Shown in pieces: positions 39,836 through 49,234 of a stretch of 64,000 nucleotides of DNA. The notes under the pieces are model-generated. The model was not told the DNA's origin and did not search any database. It was given only the letters and a program-made list of their open reading frames with translations. This stretch comes from Pseudocitrobacter corydidari (GTDB lineage Bacteria; Pseudomonadota; Gammaproteobacteria; Enterobacterales; Enterobacteriaceae), in contig NZ_CP087880.1 of the NCBI RefSeq assembly GCF_021172065.1, forward strand, positions 1,175,111 through 1,239,110. Direction: 5' to 3'. Position numbers and translations under genes: made by a program. The stretch's first letter is position 1. Each line of letters starts with the position of its first letter.

Positions 39836-41947
39836 TCACATCACCTTAAGCATCTGCCGAAGCGCCTGGCGGTCGGGTGATGATACGTCATAGATATCGT
39901 CCCGACATTCGCCCGCTCGGGTGTAAAGCGCCACCAGCCAGTCGTATACATAGCGGCTGGCGGCGTGTACAGGCTGCTCATCAAGTTGCGTCAGGCGATG
40001 CATTGTTCGGGCAGGTGGGGCGGCGAAAATAGCGAGACCCATAGCCACTCGGCTGGCGGGCCTTTCAGCGGCGTTGATCCCGGCATAACCGAGCCAGGAT
40101 ATAAAATTGCCTATTATGGCGCGAAGTTGCGCTGGGCTCGCCTGATGCTGAGTGGCCGCGAGGCACAATTGCTCTGCCAGTTTGCGTTGATGGCTGATGG
40201 CGATCAGCGTATCGCAAAGCTGTTGCAGGGTATCAGGGGATAACCCCAACCGCTCAGCGCTGGCTTGCTGGCGACCCCAATGGCGAAGATGTTGGCACCA
40301 CAACCGGAATGCCTGCGTCCCAGCGTCGTGGGCACGCTTTTGTGGCAATGCCAGCGAGTCGGGTTTGGCAAAGAGATCAAAATCAGCGTGAATCTGGGTT
40401 GTCACCCGTGCTTCACGCGCGTGTTGTATTTCGCCAATGGCGTTAAAGCGTTCGAGAGAAGGGAGTAGCCCCTCCAGTAATTCGCCGTGATGCGCCGCCT
40501 GGCCCTGAAGCGCGCGGATCAACGATTCGCTTTGCACGGAATGAGATTCCTGCCCATTAAGTATCGGTCTGAGCAGCGTTTGGACGGCTTGCTTGTGTAG
40601 CACGGCTAACGTATCGAAGCGTTGCTTTCGCGTTGCAGGTAATGTGGCGCGTGCGAGCCATTCAATCAGCCGCGCCAGGCTACTGCTGTCAAAGGCGTGT
40701 AGCGTCCCCCAACGCTGGCCCGGTTTGCCCACTAAGCGCTGAATTGCTTCATCAAGCTGTACATTGTTAGCGGCGCGATCGTCTTGTGGGGTAATGGTCC
40801 ATACCAGCCCCGGCAAGCCACCGTCCTGCTGTGGCTGCGTCGTGTCGGCCCACTGGCTCAGGGATCTGGCGATATACGGGATAGCGCTTCGCTGGTGAGT
40901 AGCGTTGCAAATAACCAGTACATCCGGTTGCCGCTGCTGACGGAATGCCTCCAACAGCCAGTGGCACTTGCTGGCCCACAATGCGCCTGACCCGTCGAAC
41001 GGTGGCGCAGGGATGTCGATAATATCGACATCCTTCAGCACATTGCATGGGCTGCATAAAACCAGTTCGGCCGTCAGGAGGGCCAGCGTGGAACGCGATA
41101 GGCTGACGGTTTGTTGGCCTGGCAATTGCACCAGTACGGACGGATCGTCCTCGCATCCGGCGGATAAAAACCCTTCTGTCGGCAGCATAAAGGTGTCGAC
41201 CAGCAGACTTAGCGGTGCGCAGATATCGGTCGCGTTACCCAGTAAATGCAAGGTATGCGACAGGGTTTGCCACTGCTGCGTAAGATCGGGGCGATCGCCC
41301 CATAGCAGTGACCACGCGCGGGTACGGGCATCGAGATCCAGTGACGGCAGCAGTTCGGCAAACGCATACCACTCACTCTCGCTAATCTCCTGCTGCGCCG
41401 TGGGCACTACCGATTGCCAGAAAAGCACCACGTTTGCGGCATCTTCAGCGGTCAGTGCCGCGGTCACCTGTGGTTGACGCAGGTTTTGCAGTAATGCCAG
41501 ACGCTCGCGAAACGTCTGGGCCCGCAAGGTGCGGTTTACAGCGTGGCCGATAAAGACCTGCGCCAGCTGTGCCTCCCGCAGCAGGCGTAAACGCAACGGG
41601 AAGTCATTGTCAGACGATGGATTTTCACACGTAAAGCGCAGCGCCATTTGGCAGCGTCGATGGCCCGGATTAATGTGGGTGGCGTAGTCGAGGCGTTTTT
41701 CGCCAACAGCGATCGGCAGGCGATCATGACTGTCGCCGCACAGCGCGTTCAACAGCCAGGCTTTTGAACGCTGAGAATGGCCGAAGAGTGCCAGTGTACC
41801 GCGTTGCTGTTGGGAAACCTCCAGCGCCTGGTGCTGTGCGCTCAGGCCCAGCAGATGAAAAAGCAGTGCATCCGCGTCAATGTCCAGCCCTGGGGCATTT
41901 TTACGGGTGGTGGAAATCCATGCCATTACAGCCTGTTCTGTTGTCAT
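39836..41947 (-). CDS. srfC: SrfC-family virulence-associated protein, GTPase-like N-terminus
   Basis: 703 residues. Third gene of srfABC, overlapping srfB by 4 bp (translational coupling). The N-terminus has a P-loop-like segment LALFGHSQRSKAWLLNAL (52-69), in which the lysine-serine/threonine end is not canonical, and a possible second GTPase element KDVDIIDIPAP (305-315), similar to a DxxG switch. It looks like a degenerate dynamin/GTPase-type protein; this is my reading by eye. No signal peptide or membrane segment. SrfC was named as an SsrB-regulated factor in Salmonella; function poorly known. Confidence 0.8.
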   Translation of the reverse strand: MTTEQAVMAWISTTRKNAPGLDIDADALLFHLLGLSAQHQALEVSQQQRGTLALFGHSQRSKAWLLNALCGDSHDRLPIAVGEKRLDYATHINPGHRRCQMALRFTCENPSSDNDFPLRLRLLREAQLAQVFIGHAVNRTLRAQTFRERLALLQNLRQPQVTAALTAEDAANVVLFWQSVVPTAQQEISESEWYAFAELLPSLDLDARTRAWSLLWGDRPDLTQQWQTLSHTLHLLGNATDICAPLSLLVDTFMLPTEGFLSAGCEDDPSVLVQLPGQQTVSLSRSTLALLTAELVLCSPCNVLKDVDIIDIPAPPFDGSGALWASKCHWLLEAFRQQRQPDVLVICNATHQRSAIPYIARSLSQWADTTQPQQDGGLPGLVWTITPQDDRAANNVQLDEAIQRLVGKPGQRWGTLHAFDSSSLARLIEWLARATLPATRKQRFDTLAVLHKQAVQTLLRPILNGQESHSVQSESLIRALQGQAAHHGELLEGLLPSLERFNAIGEIQHAREARVTTQIHADFDLFAKPDSLALPQKRAHDAGTQAFRLWCQHLRHWGRQQASAERLGLSPDTLQQLCDTLIAISHQRKLAEQLCLAATQHQASPAQLRAIIGNFISWLGYAGINAAERPASRVAMGLAIFAAPPARTMHRLTQLDEQPVHAASRYVYDWLVALYTRAGECRDDIYDVSSPDRQALRQMLKVM

Positions 41948-44913
41948 GCTAAGTAAACGCTCCCGCTATCGATCCAGTAATGGCTCCCGCGATGTCGGCG
42001 GTCGGCCAGCGTATTAAGTTTCAACGTCAGGGCCTGGGTAGATACTGGCGTACCGTCGGCAAGCCACGCATCGCTCAGGCTAAACGAGAGTGCGCCTTCC
42101 GTATTCGTGCTTTCCTGAAGTGCCAGCCGCACCTGTAAAACGCCATCTCCGGCGATGGTTTTTGCAAGTTCAGGTGAGTTGATGCTCAGGGTATACAGCG
42201 GCGTGGCAGGCCAACGCGCGTTGGCGAGCTGGCGGAAGCCCAACGTCACGCTTCCGCGCAGCGGGAAGTGAAGCCGCGCATCCAGTTTTACGCCGGGTTT
42301 ATCGAGATCAAGATCCTGATACCAGACATTCTCATCGCGCAGAATATTCACGGTTTTATCCAGTACGCCAAGATAACGGACGGTGGAATAGGCCCCGATA
42401 TCCGCTGCTTTAAAGTTAAAGTGCGGCAGGCGTAAATCGAGCGCCAGGCTGCATAGCATCGCGCCAACCGCAGCGGTAGATTTGGGGTTGCCAATGCGCC
42501 CTTGCTTGCTAAAGGGATACCACTCATGTACCGGGTAGCGGTCGAGCCAGACCATGCGACTCACCGGCACGGGCTGCAAATAGCGAATCAGCGCCTGCAC
42601 ACCGGGCAGACAACCGGGACGGCCGGTAATCAGCAGTACATCGCAGGTATAATGGGTGATGGCTTCACACAAGGCGTGCAGCGGCGCGGCGAGGGTAAAT
42701 TCGCCCGCCAGCATGGCGTCGTGCAGGTCGCGGAACGTCACCGCCAGCGGTACGGACATCACATCAAAAGTTTTGCTTTCAGCGGGTAACGCGTGCTCTA
42801 CGGCCTGATTAATGTAATTCAATACGTTGCGGGTGAGCGGTTGTTCGAGCAGCTCGCCGAAGGTGGCGTGCAGCCCGGCTAATGGATCGGCGCTATCGCT
42901 CCGCTCCCAGGCGGCGAGAATGGCATGACCCATTGGGATAAACAACTGCAGCGTGGTTTGCTGGCGCAGCACGGCCAGCGCATCCAGTCGCCCTGAATCA
43001 CCAAAAAGTGTCGCCATCAACGCGGGCGCGTCGGTCACCCCGGCATGTTGCAGATGTGTTTGCAACGCGGGAAGGACGCAGCGCTGGATGATATCCAGCA
43101 GGACGTCGTCTCCTGCCACTTTGAAGCCTTCGCGAAACAGCAACTGGGGCGTAATTTTGACGTTGCCGCCCGCGCCATCATCAAGTTGGTATTGGGTAAT
43201 GGCCATGTCGGTGGTTCCACCGCCCAAATCAATAGATGCTACGCGGAGCGTGCGCTCGCGGGCAATGTCAGGATCTTCAGGCCGATCCGGACGGGCGAGC
43301 GCCGCAAACAGCGTTTCCGTTTGGCCGGAATAATGGGCAATCGCTTCGTTATACAGCCAGACCAGCTGGCCGCAGCTGGCTTCATCCCATGCCATTTGAA
43401 TCTGCGGCAGCGGCACCCGGCACTGGCGAGCATCAAACTCATCACTCTGCGGATGCCAGCCCAACGCTTTCCACACCAGCACCAGCGCGTCAGACATCCG
43501 GCGGCGGAAGATTTCACGCTCCTGTTTTGGCATCGCCGAGGGGAGTGTGAGGATCAGGGTTCTAAGCTGGCGCGGCGACGCCGGAAAGCCGAGGCGTAAG
43601 CGGGTGGCGACGCTGTTGATTTGCCCCAGCGCCTGCGCCAGTAATTCACACAGCATATGCGTCATCAGCGTGCTGCGGCTGTAATGCGGCGTAAATACCG
43701 GCATCCGCTCATCCTGAGGGAGGTTAAACAGCGGTTCACCGTCGTCATTCATCAGATTCATTAACGGCGAGGCTGTCGCCAGCGGTTCACGCTGTGATTT
43801 ACCGTTTAACTGGCTGAAGCGCCAGCTTTGCACGGTTGGCGTTTCATCCCACAGATAGCGTCGTGGGCTGGAAAGCCCGCTATGGCCTTCAGTGCCGGTA
43901 CGCTGCATTGCCAGCTTACGTGCTTCATCGCCCACGCGGACTAACGACGGCCAGATAAACGCGTTTTCACGCCCGCTTTCAACGGAAAAGTGCTGCTTGC
44001 CAAACCGCGTCTGCGCAAACTCCACCCGGCTGGTAAACATCGGCGCATTCAAAAATTGCGGCTGACTCAGCGAGCGAACCTGAAGTTCAGCTGTCTGCCG
44101 CAGCCCATCATTTGCGTCGCCATGATCTTCAATCAGTACGCCGCAGGTGTGCGTATTGCCGACATCCAGAATCAGATCAACTGGAATAGCAGGGGTGCTA
44201 AGCGTCGTGGTTACTAGCTTTACTTCCGGAACGACCAACTGTTCGCCGAGCATCGCGATGATATTTAACCAGTGACCCTGATATTCAAACATCCGCATCG
44301 CTTGCGCGAGATCGTGTTCGCTGCGCGATTCATGTTGATGCAGGGCCTGGATAAATGCCTCACGCAGCCAGCCATCGATCCACGTTTGATCGAGAAAATC
44401 GGCCAGTTCGGCATCCTGCCACGCCAGCACAAAACGCGTGCCGTTGAGAACGTCATTCTCGACTGGCGCCAGTGTTGCAGAGTCATTACTGCACGTCTGG
44501 CTATCGAAAGCTAACGTCACGCGATGACTATTACCGGCACTGTCGGGTGTTTCAAGTTTACGGATTTGCACGCGCGCCCAGTTGTCTGGCCCCTCAACAA
44601 AGGTGCGTGGCGGATTGAAACGGAAAAAAGGCAGCGGAAGCCATACGCCATCCAGCAAACTGAGCGAGTGGTGCAGATCCAGCGTGCTTTCCGGTTTGAC
44701 CACTTCAGGTTGATGCAGGGCATCGCCTGCCAGCGTATAGCGCAGATGCGCGGCATCCCAGCTCAACCGTAGCAGCGGGCCATTGGCGGTTTTACGCACA
44801 AAGCGGCCAACGCCCGCGGAACTTTGCGGCGTTAAGCCAAAATCAAGAAACTGCACGCCGCTGTCGGCAATCAGCGTAACGCTTTGTTTATAATCGCAAA
44901 GAGTGACAAGCAT
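41944..44913 (-). CDS. srfB: SrfB-family protein with actin/Hsp70-type ATPase domain
   Basis: 989 residues. An N-terminal domain of about 245 residues of unknown fold precedes an actin/Hsp70/sugar-kinase-type ATPase: phosphate-1 motif LILDVGNTHTCGVLIE (247-262), phosphate-2 motif ASIDLGGGTTDMAI (559-572) and an adenosine-type motif LLITGRPGCLPG (about 785-796). The C-terminal 150 residues are mainly beta. Cytosolic. Family name: virulence factor SrfB. It is the core of the srfABC operon; srfA is 2 bp upstream. Confidence 0.88.
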   Translation of the reverse strand: MLVTLCDYKQSVTLIADSGVQFLDFGLTPQSSAGVGRFVRKTANGPLLRLSWDAAHLRYTLAGDALHQPEVVKPESTLDLHHSLSLLDGVWLPLPFFRFNPPRTFVEGPDNWARVQIRKLETPDSAGNSHRVTLAFDSQTCSNDSATLAPVENDVLNGTRFVLAWQDAELADFLDQTWIDGWLREAFIQALHQHESRSEHDLAQAMRMFEYQGHWLNIIAMLGEQLVVPEVKLVTTTLSTPAIPVDLILDVGNTHTCGVLIEDHGDANDGLRQTAELQVRSLSQPQFLNAPMFTSRVEFAQTRFGKQHFSVESGRENAFIWPSLVRVGDEARKLAMQRTGTEGHSGLSSPRRYLWDETPTVQSWRFSQLNGKSQREPLATASPLMNLMNDDGEPLFNLPQDERMPVFTPHYSRSTLMTHMLCELLAQALGQINSVATRLRLGFPASPRQLRTLILTLPSAMPKQEREIFRRRMSDALVLVWKALGWHPQSDEFDARQCRVPLPQIQMAWDEASCGQLVWLYNEAIAHYSGQTETLFAALARPDRPEDPDIARERTLRVASIDLGGGTTDMAITQYQLDDGAGGNVKITPQLLFREGFKVAGDDVLLDIIQRCVLPALQTHLQHAGVTDAPALMATLFGDSGRLDALAVLRQQTTLQLFIPMGHAILAAWERSDSADPLAGLHATFGELLEQPLTRNVLNYINQAVEHALPAESKTFDVMSVPLAVTFRDLHDAMLAGEFTLAAPLHALCEAITHYTCDVLLITGRPGCLPGVQALIRYLQPVPVSRMVWLDRYPVHEWYPFSKQGRIGNPKSTAAVGAMLCSLALDLRLPHFNFKAADIGAYSTVRYLGVLDKTVNILRDENVWYQDLDLDKPGVKLDARLHFPLRGSVTLGFRQLANARWPATPLYTLSINSPELAKTIAGDGVLQVRLALQESTNTEGALSFSLSDAWLADGTPVSTQALTLKLNTLADRRHRGSHYWIDSGSVYLA

Positions 44914-44915
44914 CG

Positions 44916-46133
44916 TCAGGCTCCGATTTTCTTAAAGGTGACAGGCACGCTCTTGTCTGCGCTATAGCGCGCGGTACAGGCGGCAACATCAAAGGTGTTC
45001 GCTTTACAGCTAATTTCAGGCATTGGGAAGCGGGTCCCATCGCTACAGCGCGCCGTGCCGCGTGTTTTAATCAGCAGTTCGCCGTTCTGATGCAGCCCGG
45101 CGAACAGAGCAACCCGGCAGATGACATTGTCGCCGTGTACCAGACGGGCCGTGCCTTTGTTGTTTTCAATCTGATAGCGCAGCGACGGGGCATTTTTCAT
45201 GTCGAGCAAAAGTCGCCAGTTGCCGTTCAGGAAACGTGTCGTTCCGGCGCGGAGCTGGTTGGGTTCCATCACCAGCGCATCTTTAGCAATGGGGGCCAGT
45301 ACAATTTCTTTCGCGAGGGCCGGTTGTTCGGTGTGGCTGGCTAACTGTAAGGGCAGTGTGCGGGTGAGCATTGGCATCGTTGGGGTGCCAACCACCGGGG
45401 ATTGCGCCGCCTGTACGGGCGACGGCGCGGATGGCCAATAGAACGTTGCAACCGCTGCCATAAAAATTGCCGCCGCGAAGGGTAGCGCCCAACGTAAGCG
45501 TCCTCGCGCCGTGGCGGCGCGGTGAATTATGGGGGCTACATTTGAAGCCGATTCCTGTTCGTAAAGCAGCGGAATATCGGCCTGAGCAAAGGCTGGCATC
45601 GGTTCAGTGGGCGAGTCGTCGGCAGGAAGATGTTCAATGCCCGGCTCTGCCTCAGCGATACGCAGGCAGGCGAAAGCATCGTCACGCGCGCTTTGGTTGA
45701 GGTTCACAAATCCCCAGAAACAAATAACCGGTTTGTCATTCACCAGAAAAAGGTGATTCGCGCCTGGAAACTGCAATGTGTTTTCCAGCAGCGCGCCGAA
45801 GAGCTGTTGTGCGGGTTTACCCGATTGCTGACAATTGCCAGAGAGCGTCCACACCGTTTGCTGGAGAGCATCAAGATAGCGCAGGGCAGCTTCGCGCTGA
45901 GCCTCACTGGCACCGTTCCAGCTGACTACGCTGCCTTCAACAGGCGAATACCAGTCAACGCGGTCGCCTTCATCATTTAGCTGCGGAATCGCCAGGCTGT
46001 CACATACGACGAATTGTTTACGCAGGCGAAGGGTTTCGCGCACCTGATTTGCCGAGTCAAACACGGCCTGCCCGCCGCCGCCCACCGCCTGAAAATCATC
46101 AAGATTTCCGCTGCGTAAGAGAATTTTTGCCAC
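44916..46133 (-). CDS. srfA: SrfA-family membrane-anchored protein
   Basis: 405 residues. Cytosolic N-terminal domain (1-210), one membrane segment (about 214-233, RWALPFAAAIFMAAVATFYW), a Pro/Ala linker, then a C-terminal domain (about 285-405) with several cysteines that would face the periplasm. First gene of srfABC. Start ATG 46131-46133. Together the three proteins suggest a membrane-tethered ATPase assembly; the partner and target are not known. Confidence 0.85.
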   Translation of the reverse strand: MAKILLRSGNLDDFQAVGGGGQAVFDSANQVRETLRLRKQFVVCDSLAIPQLNDEGDRVDWYSPVEGSVVSWNGASEAQREAALRYLDALQQTVWTLSGNCQQSGKPAQQLFGALLENTLQFPGANHLFLVNDKPVICFWGFVNLNQSARDDAFACLRIAEAEPGIEHLPADDSPTEPMPAFAQADIPLLYEQESASNVAPIIHRAATARGRLRWALPFAAAIFMAAVATFYWPSAPSPVQAAQSPVVGTPTMPMLTRTLPLQLASHTEQPALAKEIVLAPIAKDALVMEPNQLRAGTTRFLNGNWRLLLDMKNAPSLRYQIENNKGTARLVHGDNVICRVALFAGLHQNGELLIKTRGTARCSDGTRFPMPEISCKANTFDVAACTARYSADKSVPVTFKKIGA

Positions 46134-46374
46134 GTTATTGCCCTTTAGACTTCTTCACGTCATTACTTTACGCAATGGGGCATAACAACAAACGGTGAAT
46201 GAGAGGGGCAAAATGGCTATTTCTCGGCGTATTAAGTGAAATTTAACGAGTCTGATGAAGAAAGCAGCATTCACCACCGCTTTTGCATATCCTGAGATAA
46301 ATTCGTTATTTGCCAGTCCTGACACCCTGTGCTGTTATTAAACCCCATATAATAAAATCGAAAGGCTTATAACC

Positions 46375-47973
46375 ATGTCTACAGGGAAAACACTTCTCGC
46401 GCTGGCGCTGAGTGCATTATTACCGGCAAGCGCGGCGTGGTCCGCGAACAACGACACGCTGATTTACTGTTCAGAAGCGTCACCTGAATCTTTTAACCCG
46501 CAAATTGCCAGTTCCGGCCCGTCATTCGTCGCCAGTTCGCAGGTGTTATATAACCGCTTGATCAATTTCGACCCGGTGAAAAATACGCCGATACCGTCGC
46601 TGGCAACCGAGTGGAAAATTTCACCGGACGGGCTGACCTATACGTTTACCCTGCGTCAGGGGGTGAAATTCAACAGTAATAAATTCTTCAAACCCACCCG
46701 CGACTTTAACGCTGATGATGTGGTGTTCTCTGTGCTGCGCCAGAAGGACGCCAGTCACCCATACCATAACGTTTCGCAGGGCAGCTATGAATATTTCCAC
46801 GATGTTGGTCTGGATTCGCTGATTAAAGAGGTGAAAAAGATCGATGATTATCACGTTCAGTTTGTCCTTAATGAACCGAACGCCGCGTTTCTGGCTGACT
46901 GGGGGATGGATTTCGCGTCGATACTTTCCGCTGAATATGCCGATGCAATGTTGAAGAAGGGCACCCCGGAAAACGTCGATAACTGGCCGATTGGCACCGG
47001 GCCGTATGCGTTGCAACAGTACAAAGTGGACTCGCTCATTCGTTACATCGCCAACCCGAACTATTGGGATGGCGAAGTGCCGACGAAACACCTTATTTTC
47101 TCTATCACGCCAAATGTCCAAACCCGTCTGGCAAAACTGCAAACCAACGAGTGCCAGATTATCCCGGCACCGTCGCCGGTCCAGTTTGAGGAAATTAACA
47201 AGAATAAAGATCTGACCCTGCATAAAGTCGATGCGCTGAACGTCGGTTATCTGGCGTTTAATACCGAGAAAAAACCGTTTGATAATGTGCTGGTGCGCCA
47301 GGCCCTGAACTACGCCACCGATAAACAGGCCATTATCAAAGCCGTATTTTTGGATTCCGGTACGGTCGCGAAGTCACCGATCCCGCCGAATATGCTGGGC
47401 TTTGACAAAAATCTTAAGGACTACACTTACGACCCGAAAAAAGCAAAAGCGCTATTGAAACAGGCGGGGCTGGAGAAAGGCTTTGAAGCGACGTTATGGT
47501 CGATGCCGGTGCAGCGCCCGTATAACCCAAATTCGCGGCGTATTGCGGAGATGATTCAAAGCGACTGGGCGAAAGTGGGCGTCAAAGCCAAAATTGTATC
47601 CTATGAGTGGGGTGAATATCTCTCGGGGATGCGTAAAGGTGAGCACGATACCGCACTGTTTGGCTGGATGTCGGATAACGGCGATCCTGATAACTTTGCC
47701 GGCACGCTGCTGGGTTGCGGCAGTATTAAATCCGGCTCCAATGCCGCGCGCTGGTGTAATAAAGAGTATGATGGGCTGGTGAAAAAAGCACTGCTCGCAA
47801 GCGATCCGGCAAAACGCGCCGCGCTCTATGGTCAGGCGCAGGAAATTTACTACCAGCAAGCGCCGTGGATCGCGCTGGCGAACGGAAAAACGTTCTACGC
47901 GACGCGCAGTAACGTGACGGGGTACAGCGTCAGCCTGATGGGCAGTGATTTTTCGAAAACGAAAATCAATTAA
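46375..47973 (+). CDS. DppA-like periplasmic solute-binding protein (ABC transporter family 5)
   Basis: 532 residues. Signal peptide about 1-23 (LLALALSALLPASAAWSA), mature protein of the dipeptide/oligopeptide-binding family, with DTLIYCSEASPESFNPQ at its start and the family's GTGPYALQQY and WMSDNGDPDNF blocks. Very similar to DppA, so peptide or haem binding is possible. No permease or ATPase genes follow: ydcY comes 9 bp later. It is therefore an orphan receptor that probably feeds a transporter coded elsewhere, for example Dpp. Confidence 0.88.
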   Translation: MSTGKTLLALALSALLPASAAWSANNDTLIYCSEASPESFNPQIASSGPSFVASSQVLYNRLINFDPVKNTPIPSLATEWKISPDGLTYTFTLRQGVKFNSNKFFKPTRDFNADDVVFSVLRQKDASHPYHNVSQGSYEYFHDVGLDSLIKEVKKIDDYHVQFVLNEPNAAFLADWGMDFASILSAEYADAMLKKGTPENVDNWPIGTGPYALQQYKVDSLIRYIANPNYWDGEVPTKHLIFSITPNVQTRLAKLQTNECQIIPAPSPVQFEEINKNKDLTLHKVDALNVGYLAFNTEKKPFDNVLVRQALNYATDKQAIIKAVFLDSGTVAKSPIPPNMLGFDKNLKDYTYDPKKAKALLKQAGLEKGFEATLWSMPVQRPYNPNSRRIAEMIQSDWAKVGVKAKIVSYEWGEYLSGMRKGEHDTALFGWMSDNGDPDNFAGTLLGCGSIKSGSNAARWCNKEYDGLVKKALLASDPAKRAALYGQAQEIYYQQAPWIALANGKTFYATRSNVTGYSVSLMGSDFSKTKIN

Positions 47974-47982
47974 GGAGTGTGT

Positions 47983-48216
47983 ATGTCACATCTGGATGAG
48001 GTCATTGCGCGGGTTGACGCCGCGATTGATGAGAGTGTGATCGCTCATATGAATGAACTGCTGGTGGTGCTCAGCGATGACGCGGAGCTTAGCCGGGACG
48101 ATCGCTATACGCAGCAGCAGCGCTTGCGTACAGCGATTGCGCATCATGGCCGTCAGCATAAAGAGGATGAGGAGGCGCGTCGCGACCAACTCACCCGTAG
48201 CGGCACCATTCTGTAA
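47983..48216 (+). CDS. ydcY: YdcY, DUF2526 protein
   Basis: 77 residues from MSHLDEVIARVDAAID, near identical to E. coli YdcY. AAGGAG lies 5 bp before the ATG (47983), within the tail of the preceding solute-binding gene, so cotranscription is likely. Small, charged, helical; function unknown. Convergent with ydcZ, 3 bp apart. Confidence 0.93.
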   Translation: MSHLDEVIARVDAAIDESVIAHMNELLVVLSDDAELSRDDRYTQQQRLRTAIAHHGRQHKEDEEARRDQLTRSGTIL

Positions 48217-48219
48217 TGC

Positions 48220-48669
48220 TCAAAACTGGCGTCTGGCCACCAACCAGGCGCCGACCACCAGCAGTATCGCACCGCAGACCGGGCCTACCAGCGCTCGCCA
48301 CGGAATTCCCTGACTTTTCACAATATCCATCACCAGCCCGCCAATCAACTGGCTGGCGACCAGCACCGCAATAGTCGTCGCCGCGCCCACATATTGATAG
48401 CCACTGATACTGGCGAAAACAAAAAACGACCCCAACAGGCCCGGAATTAATGTCCACCACTTTACCGCAGAAACCAGCTCACTTGCGCCCGCCAGCCCGT
48501 ACTTCACCAGCAGAATACTGACAAACAGCACGATGCCGACCAGCGAGTTCAGCAGCATAGCAATCAGAATGGTTGAGGAGCTCTGAGTGATGCGCACCAT
48601 GAGCGTATTCTGAATCACCAGGCCAATGCCAGCGGCAACCAGAAACGCTAAGGTGAGGCTGCTGTTCAT
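48220..48669 (-). CDS. ydcZ: YdcZ, DMT-superfamily small inner-membrane protein
   Basis: 149 residues with four or five membrane segments, of the YdcZ (DUF606) family. Small members are half-size relatives of drug/metabolite transporters and probably dimerise. Overlaps the mnaT stop by 4 bp, so it is coupled to it. Function unknown. Confidence 0.92.
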   Translation of the reverse strand: MNSSLTLAFLVAAGIGLVIQNTLMVRITQSSSTILIAMLLNSLVGIVLFVSILLVKYGLAGASELVSAVKWWTLIPGLLGSFFVFASISGYQYVGAATTIAVLVASQLIGGLVMDIVKSQGIPWRALVGPVCGAILLVVGAWLVARRQF

Positions 48670-49184
48670 GCTTTTCCATCCGGATCGGTGCGGTTATCCA
48701 GCTGTAGTTGCATGAAGGTGAGGTCCAGCCAGCGGCCAAATTTGGTACCGACTTGCGGCATCTGCCCGGTCGTGATGAAACCTAAGGTTTCATGCAGATG
48801 CAAAGACGCGGCATTCTGCGCCTCGATACCCGCCACCATTACGTGCTTCCCACGACGACGCGCTTCTTCTATCAACGCAGCCAGCAGCGCGCGGCCAAGA
48901 CCTTTTCCCTGGTGATCCGGGTGAACATACACCGAGTGTTCCACCGTATGGCGGAAACCATCGAAGGCCCGCCAGTCGCCATAGGATGAGTAGCCGGTCA
49001 CCACGCCGTTTTCTTCGCTCACCAGCACCGGGAAATGGGCGAACTGGCGGGCTTCGAACCAGGCGATACGGTTGTCGGTATCAACGGTTTTATCGTTCCA
49101 GATAGCCGCGGTATGCACGACGGCATGGTTATAGATTTCGGCGATCGCCGCGCAATCTTCTTTCGTCGCAAAACGAATGCTCAT
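48666..49184 (-). CDS. mnaT: MnaT, L-amino acid N-acyltransferase
   Basis: 172-residue GNAT acetyltransferase; E. coli MnaT (YncA) acetylates methionine and related compounds including phosphinothricin-type substrates. The acetyl-CoA loop is VHPDHQGKGLGRALL (about 91-105). Start ATG 49182-49184 with GAGGT about 8 bp upstream. First gene of mnaT-ydcZ; divergent from an XRE-cupin regulator only 39 bp away, which probably controls it. Confidence 0.94.
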   Translation of the reverse strand: MSIRFATKEDCAAIAEIYNHAVVHTAAIWNDKTVDTDNRIAWFEARQFAHFPVLVSEENGVVTGYSSYGDWRAFDGFRHTVEHSVYVHPDHQGKGLGRALLAALIEEARRRGKHVMVAGIEAQNAASLHLHETLGFITTGQMPQVGTKFGRWLDLTFMQLQLDNRTDPDGKA

Positions 49185-49187
49185 GAC

Positions 49188-49215
49188 TTGAACCTCAGAG
49201 AATGTTCACTATAGT
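49188..49215 (+). promoter_or_regulatory. Sigma-70 promoter of the XRE-cupin gene
   Basis: -35 TTGAAC (49188-49193), 16-bp spacer, -10 TATAGT (49210-49215). Transcription would start at about 49222, within 2 nt of the ATG at 49224, so the mRNA should be leaderless. Confidence 0.5.
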
Positions 49216-49234
49216 ATAACGATATGAATACTAT
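49211..49234. promoter_or_regulatory. Inverted repeat over the XRE-cupin start codon
   Basis: ATAGTAT-N10-ATACTAT, perfect 7-bp arms spanning the -10 box and the first codons. Position and symmetry suit autorepression by the XRE protein. Confidence 0.55.
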
